This document shows, in pieces, positions 23,918 to 35,829 of a DNA stretch of 64,000 nucleotides. Each line of letters begins with the position of its first letter. Positions within the stretch are counted from its first letter, which is position 1. The translations under genes and the position numbers were made by a program. The notes below the pieces were generated by a model. It was given only the letters and a program-made list of their open reading frames with translations. It did not search any database and was not told where the DNA came from. The DNA comes from Vitis vinifera (taxonomy: Eukaryota > Streptophyta > Magnoliopsida > Vitales > Vitaceae): the NCBI RefSeq assembly GCF_030704535.1, contig NC_081812.1:17679501-17743500 (forward strand), given 5' to 3'.

Positions 23918-25123
23918 TGTTAGCCCAAGGGTTCTCATAATCATATTTTGATGATAACAAAATATGATTAAATTATTAATTAATTTGAATTATAAAAAAT
24001 TTCAGGTATTAATTTGTAAATTCATCAAAGAATTTAATGAATGTGAGATCAAAACTTTTGAAAAACCTTTTAATCATAGGAAACTATGTAAGATGAATGC
24101 ATGAGTATACTTAGGATTTTCATATCATTTCATACATATTTAAAAATTCAGTTTATGCATTAAAGTTACATTTCCATCAAAATCCAAGTTCTATCAAATA
24201 AACCTTAGACAAAACGTTTCAAAATTGACATATTATTTTACATAAAAACTTTGCTTAAGTGTTAGAAACAAAAAGACCAGAAAAATATAGGTTTTCGAGC
24301 CAAATATGGTAAACTGGTCGAGACATTGGTCAATTGGCGCAACCGGCTAGAGTATCGGTCACTCATTCCTGATCAAGGTTCAGTCAAGAGATGCAAAAAA
24401 CATTTTATCTCTTCCAATAGCCCTTCTTTCCCGGTCGAAGGATATGTCTTCTCGGTCGAGGTCCAGTAAAAGGTAATGATCACTTATCAAGCATTTAATG
24501 TTCCAACGACTAGTAAACTAGCTAACCCTTAGCTCGATCGATCGATTTTTTTTTTTTGCTTTTTGGCTCTGAATGTTATAAACCTATAAATTAAGAGATC
24601 CACTTCATTTATAAGTAAGAGAACACCTACATTTATTTATTTACCTACTTGTTTTTGCCATAAAAGCTCTTATTATTTTCTTGGTGCATTAAATCTCCAT
24701 CTCCATTTCCATATTCTTTGGTGCACCTTTGTGATTCATCCTAGTCTTGAGTTGTATTTGAGTCATTGTTGAGAGATTCAAACTTGTTAATTAAGTGTTA
24801 AAACTTTCAAGTGAGTAGAGACTTAAAGAGGTTATGTAAGAACTCATTGGAGCCGAAATCCAAGAGTAAAAAGTGATTAGAAGTTTAGTTGAAACTTTAA
24901 GTATAAGTGAAACCCTCACTCGATTAGGAGTTTGAGGAGAGTGGATATAGGTAAAGAAGTACTGAATCACAATAAATTTGAGTTTGTTTTTTATAACCTT
25001 ATATCTTTATTTTTTTGCTTCTTGTGTTTAATTTTATTGTGTTTAAAAATATTTTTTTTTTAAACTCCAATTCACCCCCTCTTGGATGTTTTTATCTATT
25101 TAGATTAGCAATTTATTTTCTCA
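23918..25123 (+). mobile_element. Solo LTR, copia-like, 1206 bp
   Basis: Begins TGTTAGCCC and ends TCTCA, with flanking 5-bp repeats CTTAT (23913-23917) and CTTAC (25124-25128), one mismatch. The duplicated copy 1 has an uninterrupted site (gtttacaatta near 14352), which gives the pre-insertion state. Near the 3' end is a CAATTCACCCCCTCTTGG motif typical of long copia (SIRE/Maximus-type) LTRs. No internal coding region is present, so it is a solo LTR. Confidence 0.82.
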
Positions 25124-27167
25124 CTTACAATTATTTTTTATGTTTAAAAATTCAGTATTATGTTTAAGCATGAACAAATCTTCCCCATACTTATTTATAT
25201 AAGTTAAAGTTTATTTTAATTTATTTATTTTAGAATGAAAATGAAAACATTTCATTTATACACAATTAATTGTAAATGTATATAAGTCAAATCTTAATTA
25301 CCCCCTTGATCTTGTAGTCAATGTGTGGAATCCATTTCACAAATACCACAGGATTTGTGTTGATTGACGATTGGGAGGCTTATGTTATATTGAATATGAA
25401 AGTTATGTTTAGTTTTTGAAAAATAACAAGGAAAGAAAAAAAAAGGTATTAAGAAACATGGTTTTCTCATTTTTAATTCTACGGCAAAAAATATATCAAA
25501 TATTTATATATATATTTAAATTATTTTATCTTTAAATAATAGAGAGAAATAAGTAAAATAAGTTTGAAAAAATATATAAAAATAATTTATTAATTCTAAT
25601 TTTTTTTTCACTTTTTTCTACTACTATTTTCTCAAATTTAACCAAAACAATCATAGTCAACGGAAATTTGTCCATAAGGAATCTTTCTTTTATTAAATTA
25701 CCAGTAAAATTAAGACAAATGGCAAACCACCATATTTATATAACAATAGCCTCCATAATATGGATCTTTCTAAATGAGGCGAGTTTGAGACGAGCCACCC
25801 GTCCCATTTATTCCAAACAATTTCTATTCTTATCCTATTAAAAAAGTTAAATGAGGTGGGGAAAGATGGGCTAGGGTGGGTATGCAAATTTCCCAAACCC
25901 GCTCCACCTCACTATATTTAACATTTTTTTTTAAATAATAATTTTTTACAATTATGTTTAATTTTTTTAATTACATTAAAATAAAAATATTTTATAAATA
26001 ATTAAAATATTATAATTTTTATAACTTATTTTATTGAAAAATATTTTTTTTATTATATATTAAAAATAGGAAAATGAAAATTAAATTAAATTAATTTTAA
26101 AAATTAATTTTATATATAATCTAGATGATACCGGGCAAGACAAGGTAATACCATTTCAAACTGTCTTAGGTTTAAAAAAAAAAAATCAAACATGCTCATA
26201 ATTTATTTATTTAAATTTCAAACTCATCTTATGGACATGTATTTAAAAAAAATTGTCTCATTACCATCCCTAACAATAAACACTCAATATCTCCTTAATT
26301 ACAAATAAATGGGTACAATTATAGCTTCCAATTCTAAAAATATCAACATGGAAATTCGTTACATAACATCAATGAATTCAAAAAGAAAAAAAATAATTAT
26401 AAATAAAAAACATTATACTTTCTAAGCATCCCAAATATTCCATTTTTCTATTAATGCATATTGCATTAATAACAACTACTATATGGCATCAAGATGAAGT
26501 GTAAGTGGCACTTGAGTGTAAAATTTATAGTTATGTAAATAGGATAAACCGAAGTAGACTTGTAGAACAAATAAATTTTAATTATTGGTATTAGACATAT
26601 TTGATAATTATAATTATATTTTTTTAAAAATAAAAATAAAAACGTTTTTTCTAATTAATAATATAATAAGTAGATTTTTTTTAATGATTTATCAATAATC
26701 TTTCTATGATTTGCAATAATTTTTCAATATTTATATCACGAGACACTAATTTTATTGGTTTAGTCCACATGAATATGACATGGGTGACTTATGAATATAA
26801 TTTCCCATTTTAAAACCTGTTTAAAAATTCTGAGAATAAATTTTAAAAAAAACCTTTATTTTCAAATTTTTGCTAATAGAACTTCCACAGTAAAAAGTAA
26901 AAGATTAAAGATGCCATAAACATGATTTAAAAACTTTCAATTATAAAAATAAAAAAGCCGTCAAAAGCGACTAAATTTATATTTAACAAGCTTCTTTTAT
27001 TCAAACTGGAGACTGTAAGCACAAAACCTTTCCAGTGGTCCAATAATACAAGCAAGCACGTAATAAAAGGGTAGGCGGTATTCTCCCAACTGCCGTCACA
27101 CTCGTACATTACTTAAGCATACAAGATTCTCCTAGGTTGCCATTATTAACTATTTCTGGTCGGCACA

Positions 27168-27799
27168 TTATGAATTGTTTGCCCGGGAAAGTTGAGGTTT
27201 TCTAATAGAAAATATCCAGACGATTCTCCTATGGCATACGGAAGACTCTATTGTGGGCAATCGTGTGAGCAATTTTTGGAATTGCCGTTGCAGCGGGGGC
27301 ACACAAGGTGAACATCTGGGGAAAAAATGCTTACACATTTGGGATCTCTGCACCCGAAGATCTTATCAGACGACGAAAGTTCGGGATTGAAGATTGGGAC
27401 CTTTTTAGGGTCGGCATCTGAAAAAGAACAGTTGGTGCATTTATAGCGAGTTGTACACGGGGCCCATACTACATGACTTCCTGTGTCCACTATGAAGGAG
27501 AGTTTTTGTGGAGGAGTGCCGAAGCTGAGAGAGATGCTGTGACCTCCATAACTATGAGGAAAAAGAGAGATTTGTCTTAGCGGACTGGTCTTACCATGTT
27601 TCAAGTGATGGGCTCTGGACAAGGATGCGTTGGCAAGGTGTTGGAGAAACAGCAAGGGTTCGGTAGATGGGTTTTTTGTAAATGTTGACGTTAGAGGGAT
27701 GGTAATGGTGGCAGGTGTGTTATCTTTGGAGCAAGATGCCAAGAGAAGGAGAGATAATAGAGTAAAGACAGAGAAAAGCAAAGGAGTAGAAGAAGCCAT
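27168..27799 (-). pseudogene. AP2: aspartyl protease pseudogene, nonsense plus large internal deletion
   Basis: Starts like its paralogs (M-A-S-S-T-P-L-L-F-S, ATG at 27799) with a signal peptide and keeps the first catalytic D-T-G-S. A TAC-to-TAG change ends the frame at 27248, after H-D-C-P-Q. Coding homology continues to about 27168 (N-F-P-G-like segment). It then joins directly to sequence matching the 3' flank of the other copies (tgtgccgaccagaaatag). About 750-800 bp, including the second catalytic motif, are missing. The truncated peptide cannot form the two-lobed enzyme. The TATA box upstream is still intact. Confidence 0.92.
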
Positions 27800-27849
27800 G
27801 GCTGTGTAGCTTAAGAAGCGCACACCAGTGAAAGTGGTAGAGAAAGTCC

Positions 27850-27857
27850 TTTATATA
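27850..27857 (-). promoter_or_regulatory. TATA box of AP2 pseudogene
   Basis: TATATAAA on the minus strand, 50 bp upstream of the AP2 ATG. It is identical to the motif in the other copies and retained although the gene is broken. Confidence 0.7.
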
Positions 27858-28643
27858 GACAAGGACATGCGTGGTTTAATGTTGTTTTTGAAATTGAGCT
27901 TATTTTTAGAAAAAGATGAGTTTAATGTTGTTTTTTGAGATTATTTTTTATCGGACCCTTTTTTTTTTGGAAAAAAAAAATTATAATTATGCAAAAAGCC
28001 AAACAAATGGATAAGAAAACAATGGAGCAACAGCACTTCGTATTGGAAGAGTGCATCAGTTGTAATGTTCTGGATCCCTTACTAAAAAAAAATAAAAACA
28101 TATCATATCTAAAATTATTGGGCAAGAAAGCACCAGAAGCTAATAGGCCCCACTGGGCCCAAGCCCACCTCTGAAATTTAGGAAGTGCATTAAGGAGGTC
28201 GGATAAGTCTTCAATTCTGATTTTGGTTTCTCCCTTCAATCCTCTTTTTGTGTTTTTTTTTCTTTAATTGTCATGAGCTTGTCCTAGTTCTATTTTTCCA
28301 GCGCTCACATGCTTGGGTTTAATATCCGAACTCTACCTTTTCCCTTGTGATCTCAAATATCCTTTGATCGGAGAGAATCTAGGGGCAATAAGAAATGGAT
28401 TTGATTGAACAAAGATATTATTGCCTCTTCCTTGCGGAGACAGCCACACTTACAAACAAAAACATAAAGGACGGGATCCAGCTAGTAGGAATTGCAATCA
28501 TCAATGAGATGTTTGTCTTTTTCGTTTTGTTACTTTTCTTTCTTCAATCTTTTTAAATATCACGAGTTGTGTGTGGGATTGCAGCTGTAAATAATGTAGT
28601 TTACTGCTCCTTTTGTGGCCAGCTATGTTTTCTTTGTGAGGTG

Positions 28644-29923
28644 TGTGTGTTTAGCTAGGTTGATAATTTCAGATAAAATTTTTAAATGTCTCCTAATTCG
28701 ATTTATCAATTCTTTTTTGGACTATTTGACTTAAAAAATTAATACTTTACTAAAAGATCGAGATATGTAGCCGAGTGATTGGTGTTTGAATATGAATCAA
28801 TCCAGTTTTTAATCTTTAAATGTGTTAGAAAGTTAGGATAAATGATTTTTGGTGCAAAGATTTTATACACTTGTTTTTGGATCGATCCATGTGTAGGGGC
28901 AGATCGATCCAACTAACTTGTTTTAAGATCAAATCTCAACCATTAAATTAAAAGCTTCTTTTTACACTTTAAAAAGTAATATTCTCTCATTTTTTTATTG
29001 AGAGAGATTGCAGAAAACGTGGGGAGAGTTGCAACCGCTCCAAGTGTTCTTCATTTTTTCATCTCTTTTCCTAATTTGGGGTTTTTGATTGCAAAGAAAA
29101 TCCACTTCTCTTAATGTTTTCCAAACTAGTTTTTAATGAATTTTCTTGAGCAATAAATGAGTTGATTCATTCTTTCATTCATATTTCAATCTCTATTTCT
29201 ATTTGGGTTTGTGCAAAAACCCATTTTCTTCTTGTGTGGATTCAAAAAGAGGCCGAGATTGAGCTTGGTGCGGACTCCAAGTGTGCTTCGGAAGATGAAG
29301 GTGAGAAGCTGAAAGTGAAGATACTAGTCAAGTGGTCCGGGAATGATTGGTTGGCTTGAGCTAAGTAAAACCTTGTATTCGGTTTTTATTCTTCATAGTG
29401 GAGTGTTTCAATTGGTGGTAGACCCGTGGTTTTTGATATCTTCGAAGGTTTTCTACGTTAAAATCCGGTGTTAATTGTCTTTTTCACTCTACACTTGGAT
29501 TTAATTTCTGTTTTTGATATCATTGATTGTTTGGGCAAACATGTTGAATGGAAGAAATATGAGGTGATATAAGTGTGATGATCCATGGAATATCCTTAAT
29601 AATTTTTTTGCTCATTTTAGTTAATGATATCATGAAGTAAATTGATATGAGTTGAGGAGATAATTGTTCTTTTGATTTATTTTTGAGGATTGTTGAAGTA
29701 TTTGCATGTGTATTGCATTTATAAATTGTTGGAAGAGTGGTAGTGCATACATTCTTGCTTGTGGAAGTAATTATACTTTGTTAAATAATTGTTGGAAGAT
29801 TAGTTTTTTGATATTGTGAAAGTCTAAGGTTAGGTAATCTTTATTAGGAGAATTTTTAAATTGTTTTACAACACTTATTCATCCCCCTCTAGGTGTAGTC
29901 CATTATTGAGATTCACATTTTCA
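28644..29923 (+). mobile_element. Solo LTR, copia-like, 1280 bp
   Basis: Begins TGTGTGTTTAGC and ends CACATTTTCA, with a perfect 5-bp target duplication AGGTG at 28639-28643 and 29924-29928. Copy 1 (18886 onward, AGGAG) and the AP4 flank (about 53960) show the site without insertion. A CATCCCCCTCTAGGTG motif near the 3' end resembles long copia LTRs. No internal genes. The small frame at 29162-29359 lies inside the LTR and I do not support it as a gene. Confidence 0.85.
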
Positions 29924-30272
29924 AGGTGATTCTAGCTTGCTGCGTAAACTCCCCCTCTACTCTTAATAAGAAAAAAAAAATTAAAAAATTGAGAGTTAGA
30001 TGAAAAAAAAAATAAAATAAAGTAAAAAACAAATATTGTGAAAGTGATAAATTTGTAATGAATAATTTTATTTATTTATTTTAGTTTTGATTGTACTCTG
30101 AATTATTCTGTTATGGCAACTGAAGAATTATTTTTTGGGATTTGAATTAAAAGAGATAAAAAAAATGAAATGTTTTAATTAAAAAAAAAAAATTGTGAAG
30201 TGCCTTCCCATGTTTACATCAAGTCTCATGTGGTGGTGCTTTACACTCATTACACATGGGTAACTCACTAAT

Positions 30273-30428
30273 AGCTATATTTTTCCTCAAAGAGGATATT
30301 TGAGGAAAGGTTTCTAGTTAGAAAACTAAGGTTTGTGTGGACCCGTATTTTTGCTATATTTTTCCTCAAAGAGGATATTTGAGGAAAGGTTTCTAGTTAG
30401 AAAACTAAGGTTTGTGTGGACCCGTATT
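30273..30428. repeat. Perfect 80-bp tandem duplication plus palindrome
   Basis: Two head-to-tail copies start at 30273 and 30353 (gctatatttttcctcaaaga...) and appear identical over about 76 bp. The second runs into a palindrome, acccgtatt-aaa-aatacgggt, at about 30420-30440. Confidence 0.9.
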
Positions 30429-30440
30429 AAAAATACGGGT

Positions 30441-30898
30441 CCTCACTCGAATGAGGCTCGTTTTTTATTTAGTAAAAAAATGAATTTAAAAAAAAAAAAA
30501 AAAAAAAACAAAATTATTAAAAAAACATTGTGTGACTCATTATTTGAAAAATACGTGTCTATAAAAATCGAGTTCAAATCTGATGATCAAATTACTTATT
30601 GAGAAGGTACGGTAATGAGTTGTAGTATCCTTCAAGCCCATATACATACAATCTCATCTAAAAAAATAAAATGAACTATGATAATTAATTAATTAATTAA
30701 TCATAAATATCAACAAAAAAAATCATACAAATCAATATACAATAAAATAATGATAGAAGCAAATTACAAGAATGTACATGGTAAATGACATAAAAATATG
30801 AATTTGTATTTTTTAAAATTATTATAAATAATAAAAATTTATTTAAAAAAAAAAAGTTTTGATGTTGTTATTATTAAATAAAATAAAATAATAACAGT
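30441..30898. other. AT-rich intergenic DNA, no gene
   Basis: Contains long A runs (about 30488-30509) and weak similarity to 20340-20580 and 32880-33120. No conserved frame. Confidence 0.5.
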
Positions 30899-32452
30899 TC
30901 AAAAAAAAAAAAAAACACTGACATTTACATCAACAAACCAAATAATAAAAAACATATATACAAAAATAATAAACATAAATAAAAGCCAATGTATACAAAA
31001 ATAAATAAATAAAAAGGAAGATAGGGATAAATGTACAACTTTACAATGTAATTCCGTTAACATTGGCTCTCCATAGCTTCTCAAACAAAGCTCAAAAAAT
31101 ATAAACCAAAATCTTTCAACCTCACTGCACATAGAAACTCAAAAAAATACAAAGACAAAGAGCATTCAAAGTCCTCCCATTTTCCTTTTTTGTTTCCATC
31201 TTTCTTTTTAATCGAAACATTTCGGTCCTCAGTTAGCCTTCTTCCCATAACATTGCACCAATTGCTCCAACTGCCCCAAACTAACATTGCACCGCTCTTC
31301 CCACTCTTAGCAACAACCAAAAGAAATTCCAACTCAAACATCAAGAAAAATGAATAAGTAGAATATATATGTCCAAGCCCAATAAGAATAAAAAAGAAAA
31401 TCCAAATGCAATTGAACCCAAAGAGCAAGTCTAACACAAACAATAAGCCCAAATCTCAAATCAGAAACTTAGCCCAAATACAATAAGAATTAAAGCCCAA
31501 GATTAGTCCCAAAGCCATCAACAAATACTGTGTAGATCAAGAAGTGAAATGTCCCGCAAAAAACCCTTAAAACTCAACCAAATGAACATATCCAAAATCA
31601 AATAGATCAATCTTATCAAATCCAAAACATAAAATAAATAAACAAAAACAAAAACAAGTAAACAGAGAGACCAAAGGAAAAATAAAATAAAACCTAAAAA
31701 TTTATTAGACATTAATAAGCTGAGGTAGTGAAATCATAAAGGAAAAGAAGTGGACATGGTGATTGAGCGGCAAGGAGAAAGGCGATTGCAACATCAGTAA
31801 TAGCAAGGTGTGTGGCCAAAGGTCAGTGGCTAGTTGTAGCCAGATTTAGTGTTAATGGTGGAAGATAAAGAAAGAAGACGAGGGAAAGAGAAAGAGGGAA
31901 ATGAGATAGAGAGAGAGAGAGAGAGAGAGAAAGTAAGAGATGTTGGAACTTCATTTTGCTTGTATCCAATTATTAGACAGGAATCGCATGTTGAATCATA
32001 TGAAGAAATTATGCCAAACGTTTCTATAGAAAGGGAACATACAGAATCTGAACTAACCTGAATCCATTTTGAGTGTTGAATGAACAAGGTATGGATCTTC
32101 TAAGGTTGTGGAGGGCACCACCTCTTTTTGGATTCTCTCTGACGATGGGAGCAGAAGAGAAAACGAGTATGTTCTTATTTCAAATGATGTGATTAGATTG
32201 AACAGACACTTAGCCTTTGGTTTTATACCCTCCCGCCTTAGGGACCATACCCTTTGACTATTGGGTCTCACGAGTCTTAGGCCCATCATCTAAGGCCCGT
32301 GATGACAATAAGCTCTACACATAAGGTGGCCCATACTATGGAAAACTGATATAAAATAAATATCAAATAAAAATAAAATAGATAATAAAAAGTAAAATAA
32401 TGAAAATAATAATAATAATAAAAATAAATGGGACAATTTCAAGGTCTACAAT
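30899..32452 (-). other. Unidentified block with promoter-like 5' end, possibly a non-coding retroelement
   Basis: On the minus strand the block starts TGTAGACCTTGAAATTGTCCC at 32452, which resembles an LTR start. It has a TATA-like GGGTATAAAACC at about 32219-32230, then a short leader and an ATG at 32067 followed within ten bases by a GTTAGT donor-like site. A CT-rich tract (GA on plus, about 31903-31930) follows. Open frames on the minus strand (31081-31452 and others) are rich in Phe and Leu and show no family I know. Left and right boundaries were not confirmed by a target duplication. It could be a large non-autonomous LTR element, a lncRNA locus or a decayed gene start. Confidence 0.3.
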
Positions 32453-33387
32453 TGATATGGTAACCATTTTTAAAAAATTTTCTCTAATATTTTTTAAAAC
32501 AAATATTAGTTTGAGAATCTAAAATATTTTCAAAATATTTTTAATGTTTTTAAATATGTTTTAAAAATAATTTTTCTAATGTTTTTATTTTTAATAATTC
32601 TATATGTTAATATAATTATTATTTAAAATAACTCTAAAAGAATAAGTGAATACAGTCAAAAGATGTTCTCTAAAAATACTATATTTTTTGTTTTTAAGAA
32701 TAAAAAATACAAAACAATTATCTAGTTGTGTGGACTCGCATTTTTCATATGTATTTCCATTATAATCGTTTTTATTGTAAAAAAATAATTTACTGAAAAT
32801 TAAAGTCGATAGCTATTTTTGTTTATTTTTAAAAGAGAAAATAAAATAAAAAATAAAATTATATTGTAACTTCTTTTTGAAAAAAAAGATAGATCTAAAA
32901 AAAATAAAGTCCGAATTTAAGGTGAGGTTATTTATTGAAAATGTATCATCTAAAGAAATATTTTCTAAATAAGTGGGATTGTGATGATTAATTTATTAAT
33001 TATAAATAAATAAAAATGTCATAAATATGTACATGCGTGTCAATGAAAAAAGCATATTGCAAGAATCCGAAATGAATGACAAAATAAATACACAAAGTGA
33101 ATTATTAAAATGATTTTTTGTTGGACTCTAGTTTCAAAACTATAATCATTTTTGTTATTTTATGACTAATATTGTAAGCTAAAAATTATAATTATGAAAA
33201 GGACCATAATTAGATGAGATTCTGCTTACTCATTAATCACTTTGCTTCCTTTTTTTATTTGGTTCTTATTTTGTTTTTTTGTATATATTAGTTGGTAGAA
33301 AGCATTCTGCTAAATCATTAATGGTTCTTGTGATGTCAAAAGATGTACCTGATTATATACAAAGCTGAGAAAAAAAGGGAGTGACCT
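32453..33387. other. Intergenic DNA, duplicate of 19960-20580 in part
   Basis: 32510-33120 matches 19960-20580. It represents the same block without the MITE found in copy 1. No gene. Confidence 0.55.
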
Positions 33388-33664
33388 CTATATTTGTGAG
33401 GAAAGATTTGCAGTCTCCACAAGAGGGCTGCTCTTACGGCCATATTTGATCAAGCGATGAAGTAGGGTTAATGGCGAAGAGGCGAGGTTATGATTAGGTT
33501 CGGAAGCTGGGTCGCGGGTGAATAGTGGTGTCAGAAGGATACTATTGGTGGTGGGTTTCTCATCTTTGGATGAAGATGCCAAGCATATGAGAGAGGAGAG
33601 TTAAAAGGAAAAAAAAAAAAAAAAAAAAAGGAAGACGAAGAAAAAGCCCAGAAGAATAAGCCAT
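33388..33664 (-). pseudogene. Aspartyl protease N-terminal fragment (signal peptide and propeptide)
   Basis: ATG at 33664 (M-A-Y-S-S-G-L-F-L). A T-run (A on plus, about 33609-33629) encodes Phe residues and an in-frame stop. Then come C-L-A-S-S-S-K-D-E and the propeptide up to S-P-L-V-E-T. Homology ends after F-P-H-like codons at about 33388. The catalytic domain is absent. The fragment at 55529 has the same 3' breakpoint, so both descend from one already truncated copy. Confidence 0.75.
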
Positions 33665-35600
33665 GGCCGGCCCTCAATTAATTATCACTGCGTCCACTGC
33701 ATGTCTTAAGATGGGTGGACCAATCGTTTATGTAGAGAAGCATGCATGAGACAGAGGTAGGCAGGAACACAAGCGCTACTACATTAGCTACAATTGCCCT
33801 TGTATTGAAGGGAAGTTATAAAGTTACCATTCTGCATCCACATAAAATTAAATCATCTCTTGATGTTGGTTGGGAAACACTCCCATTTGTGTTCTTTAGT
33901 GATTTTATCCCCTAATAATGTTTTTGTTCTTTTTTTTGGAATATGCTATGGTAGGAAAATGTCACTTATAGAATAAGAAATTTGAAATATAAATATATGG
34001 TGAGATCTAATTGATTAGGATAGTCTAGTTGATCGGAACGAACATTGAAAAGTATGATTCTAATAAGTGACACATTATCTTGAACAATTATAATTTTATC
34101 ATTGATGATATTTTGAATTTACTTGTTAGTTATTACGAAATGGTTCATACATATAGGTTTGTATCTAATGGGGTATATATAGAGTTTAATAAAAATAGAA
34201 GTGGATGAAATCTTAAAAAAAAAAAAAATTAAGAAAAAATAAAAATAAAAAATAAAAAAGGGTAAAAGGGCAAACCGTACGAATAAATAGTAAAACTAGG
34301 GAATAAAAATGAGATTAGAAAACGTATACTTAACACCACCTTTTTGCTCTACTCAATATTATCCTACAAAGGATATTGGAATTTGAAAAGCATCCGAGGT
34401 GGAAGCCACTGATAGTTTAGTCAAAGCTAATCAACTCCAATGAGTACATGTACGCCCACTCAAGAGGGATTTTGAAAAAAATATAGTAATTTAAAATAAT
34501 ATCTTTTAAAATATAATAATTCAAAAAACATTTCTAAATTTAGAACACTTTGAACTAATCCAATTAAAAATTGTCTAAAAGACAATCTGCATATTTACAT
34601 TGAAGTTATCTTTTTTTAAAAATAAAAAAAAAATCAATTGATATCATAAAAAATGTCTTAATAAATATTTTTAGAAATAATATTTTGTCAAAAAAATATA
34701 TAATAAATACCATTAATAAAAAACGTTCCCTATAACAAAGACCACATACTGCTTAGGATGGGAGGAGGATATATGGCATGGCAATGGTTTAGTAGAGGAG
34801 CGACCACTACCAAAATCTTCTTTAACTTATTACGGATGCGATGTCTCGCCCTTTTCCATCTAGCACTACTGCCCAGTCTGCCCTTCTCACATCAATTGTT
34901 TTCGTTCCTAGGCAATCCATTTGCCACATCATAATAGTAACCAGTCTTTTCATAAAGTTGCCTACTTTTTCTCTTCAGGACATTCTAATCTCAAATAGAA
35001 AATTGGATTTTGCTTGTGGCTTTTTTATTATCTAATCTGGGGGGTCATCATTGGAATAAGGAGTCCAAGTTAGATTGTCCCGTCATTATATTTTGGATGC
35101 AGATTCTTATCTTCCATTTTTTGGGCTTTTTATCACTTACAATCGAGTACGTGTCCCCACTCAGAATGACATTTAATTATTTGAAAGAACTTTTAAGAAT
35201 CATTTTTATATTCCATAATGTATGTACTAATATTTTAATACAACAGAAGTTATATCAGTAGAAAAAGACAAAAGTAGTGTCATTTCAGTTTATTAAAGTG
35301 AATATGTACTTGGTCAAAAATGGGAAATCGCAATCTACACCTTTAGAGACTTCAACTTCTAAGCAATCCAAGCATGGGAAAAAGTAGCGATTCACCTGTC
35401 AACGATGCTTGCCGAAGGTTGATTACATCGACGGTTAGTTGGTTATTGGGTGGAGTGACCACGTAGCTACGTAGCACAGGTCAACAAGTGAATATGCTAA
35501 TTTATTAAAAAAAAAAATCTACTAAAATTTCGGAAAGTAAAAAGTAAAAATATGTCATGAACATGATTTAAAAAAATTAATTTATAATTTTTTAATCATA
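33665..35600. other. Intergenic DNA; 34330-35130 is a third copy of the inter-gene block
   Basis: 34330-35130 matches 39800-40600 and 56690-57293/60441-60600 (shared GGAATTTGAAAAGCA, GAGGAGCGACCACTA and AAAGTTGCC landmarks). No gene. Small plus-strand frames near 34841 and 35010 are not conserved between copies. Confidence 0.6.
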
Positions 35601-35829
35601 AAAATAAAAATGCCATCAAAAGTGCCAAAATTTATATTTAAGAGGCTTCTTTTATTTAGACTGGAAAGCGTAAACACAAAGCCTTTCCAGTGGTCCAACA
35701 ATAAAGGCATTTACGTAGTTAAGGGTAGGCGGTAGTCTCCCAACCACCGTCACACTCGTACATTACTTAACCATACAGGGTCATTTCTGGCCAGCAGACA
35801 TCTACAGCCAGTGGCAGTGATGTCCTAGC

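Larger units (their letters stand above)
22598..30440. repeat. Segmental duplication I, copy 2 (carries AP2)
   Basis: Matches 12880-19150 in order, with two clear insertions (solo LTRs at 23918 and 28644) and a deleted protease body. Apart from those and AP2, I see no gene in 22598-23917, 25124-27160 or 27860-28640; these are AT-rich flanks. Confidence 0.8.

Noticed and set aside
27922..28239. 105-codon minus-strand frame upstream of AP2
   Set aside because: It lies in the conserved non-coding upstream flank; the corresponding positions in AP1 and AP3 flanks are not open in the same frame, and the translation is low complexity at its end.
31081..31452. 123-codon minus-strand frame rich in Phe and Leu
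   Set aside because: Composition reflects AT-rich DNA and no domain or conserved copy was seen. The surrounding block is listed as unidentified instead.
31830..32087. Frames on both strands around the GA/CT tract
   Set aside because: They are produced by the microsatellite; Ser/Leu and Glu/Arg repeats are its two translations.
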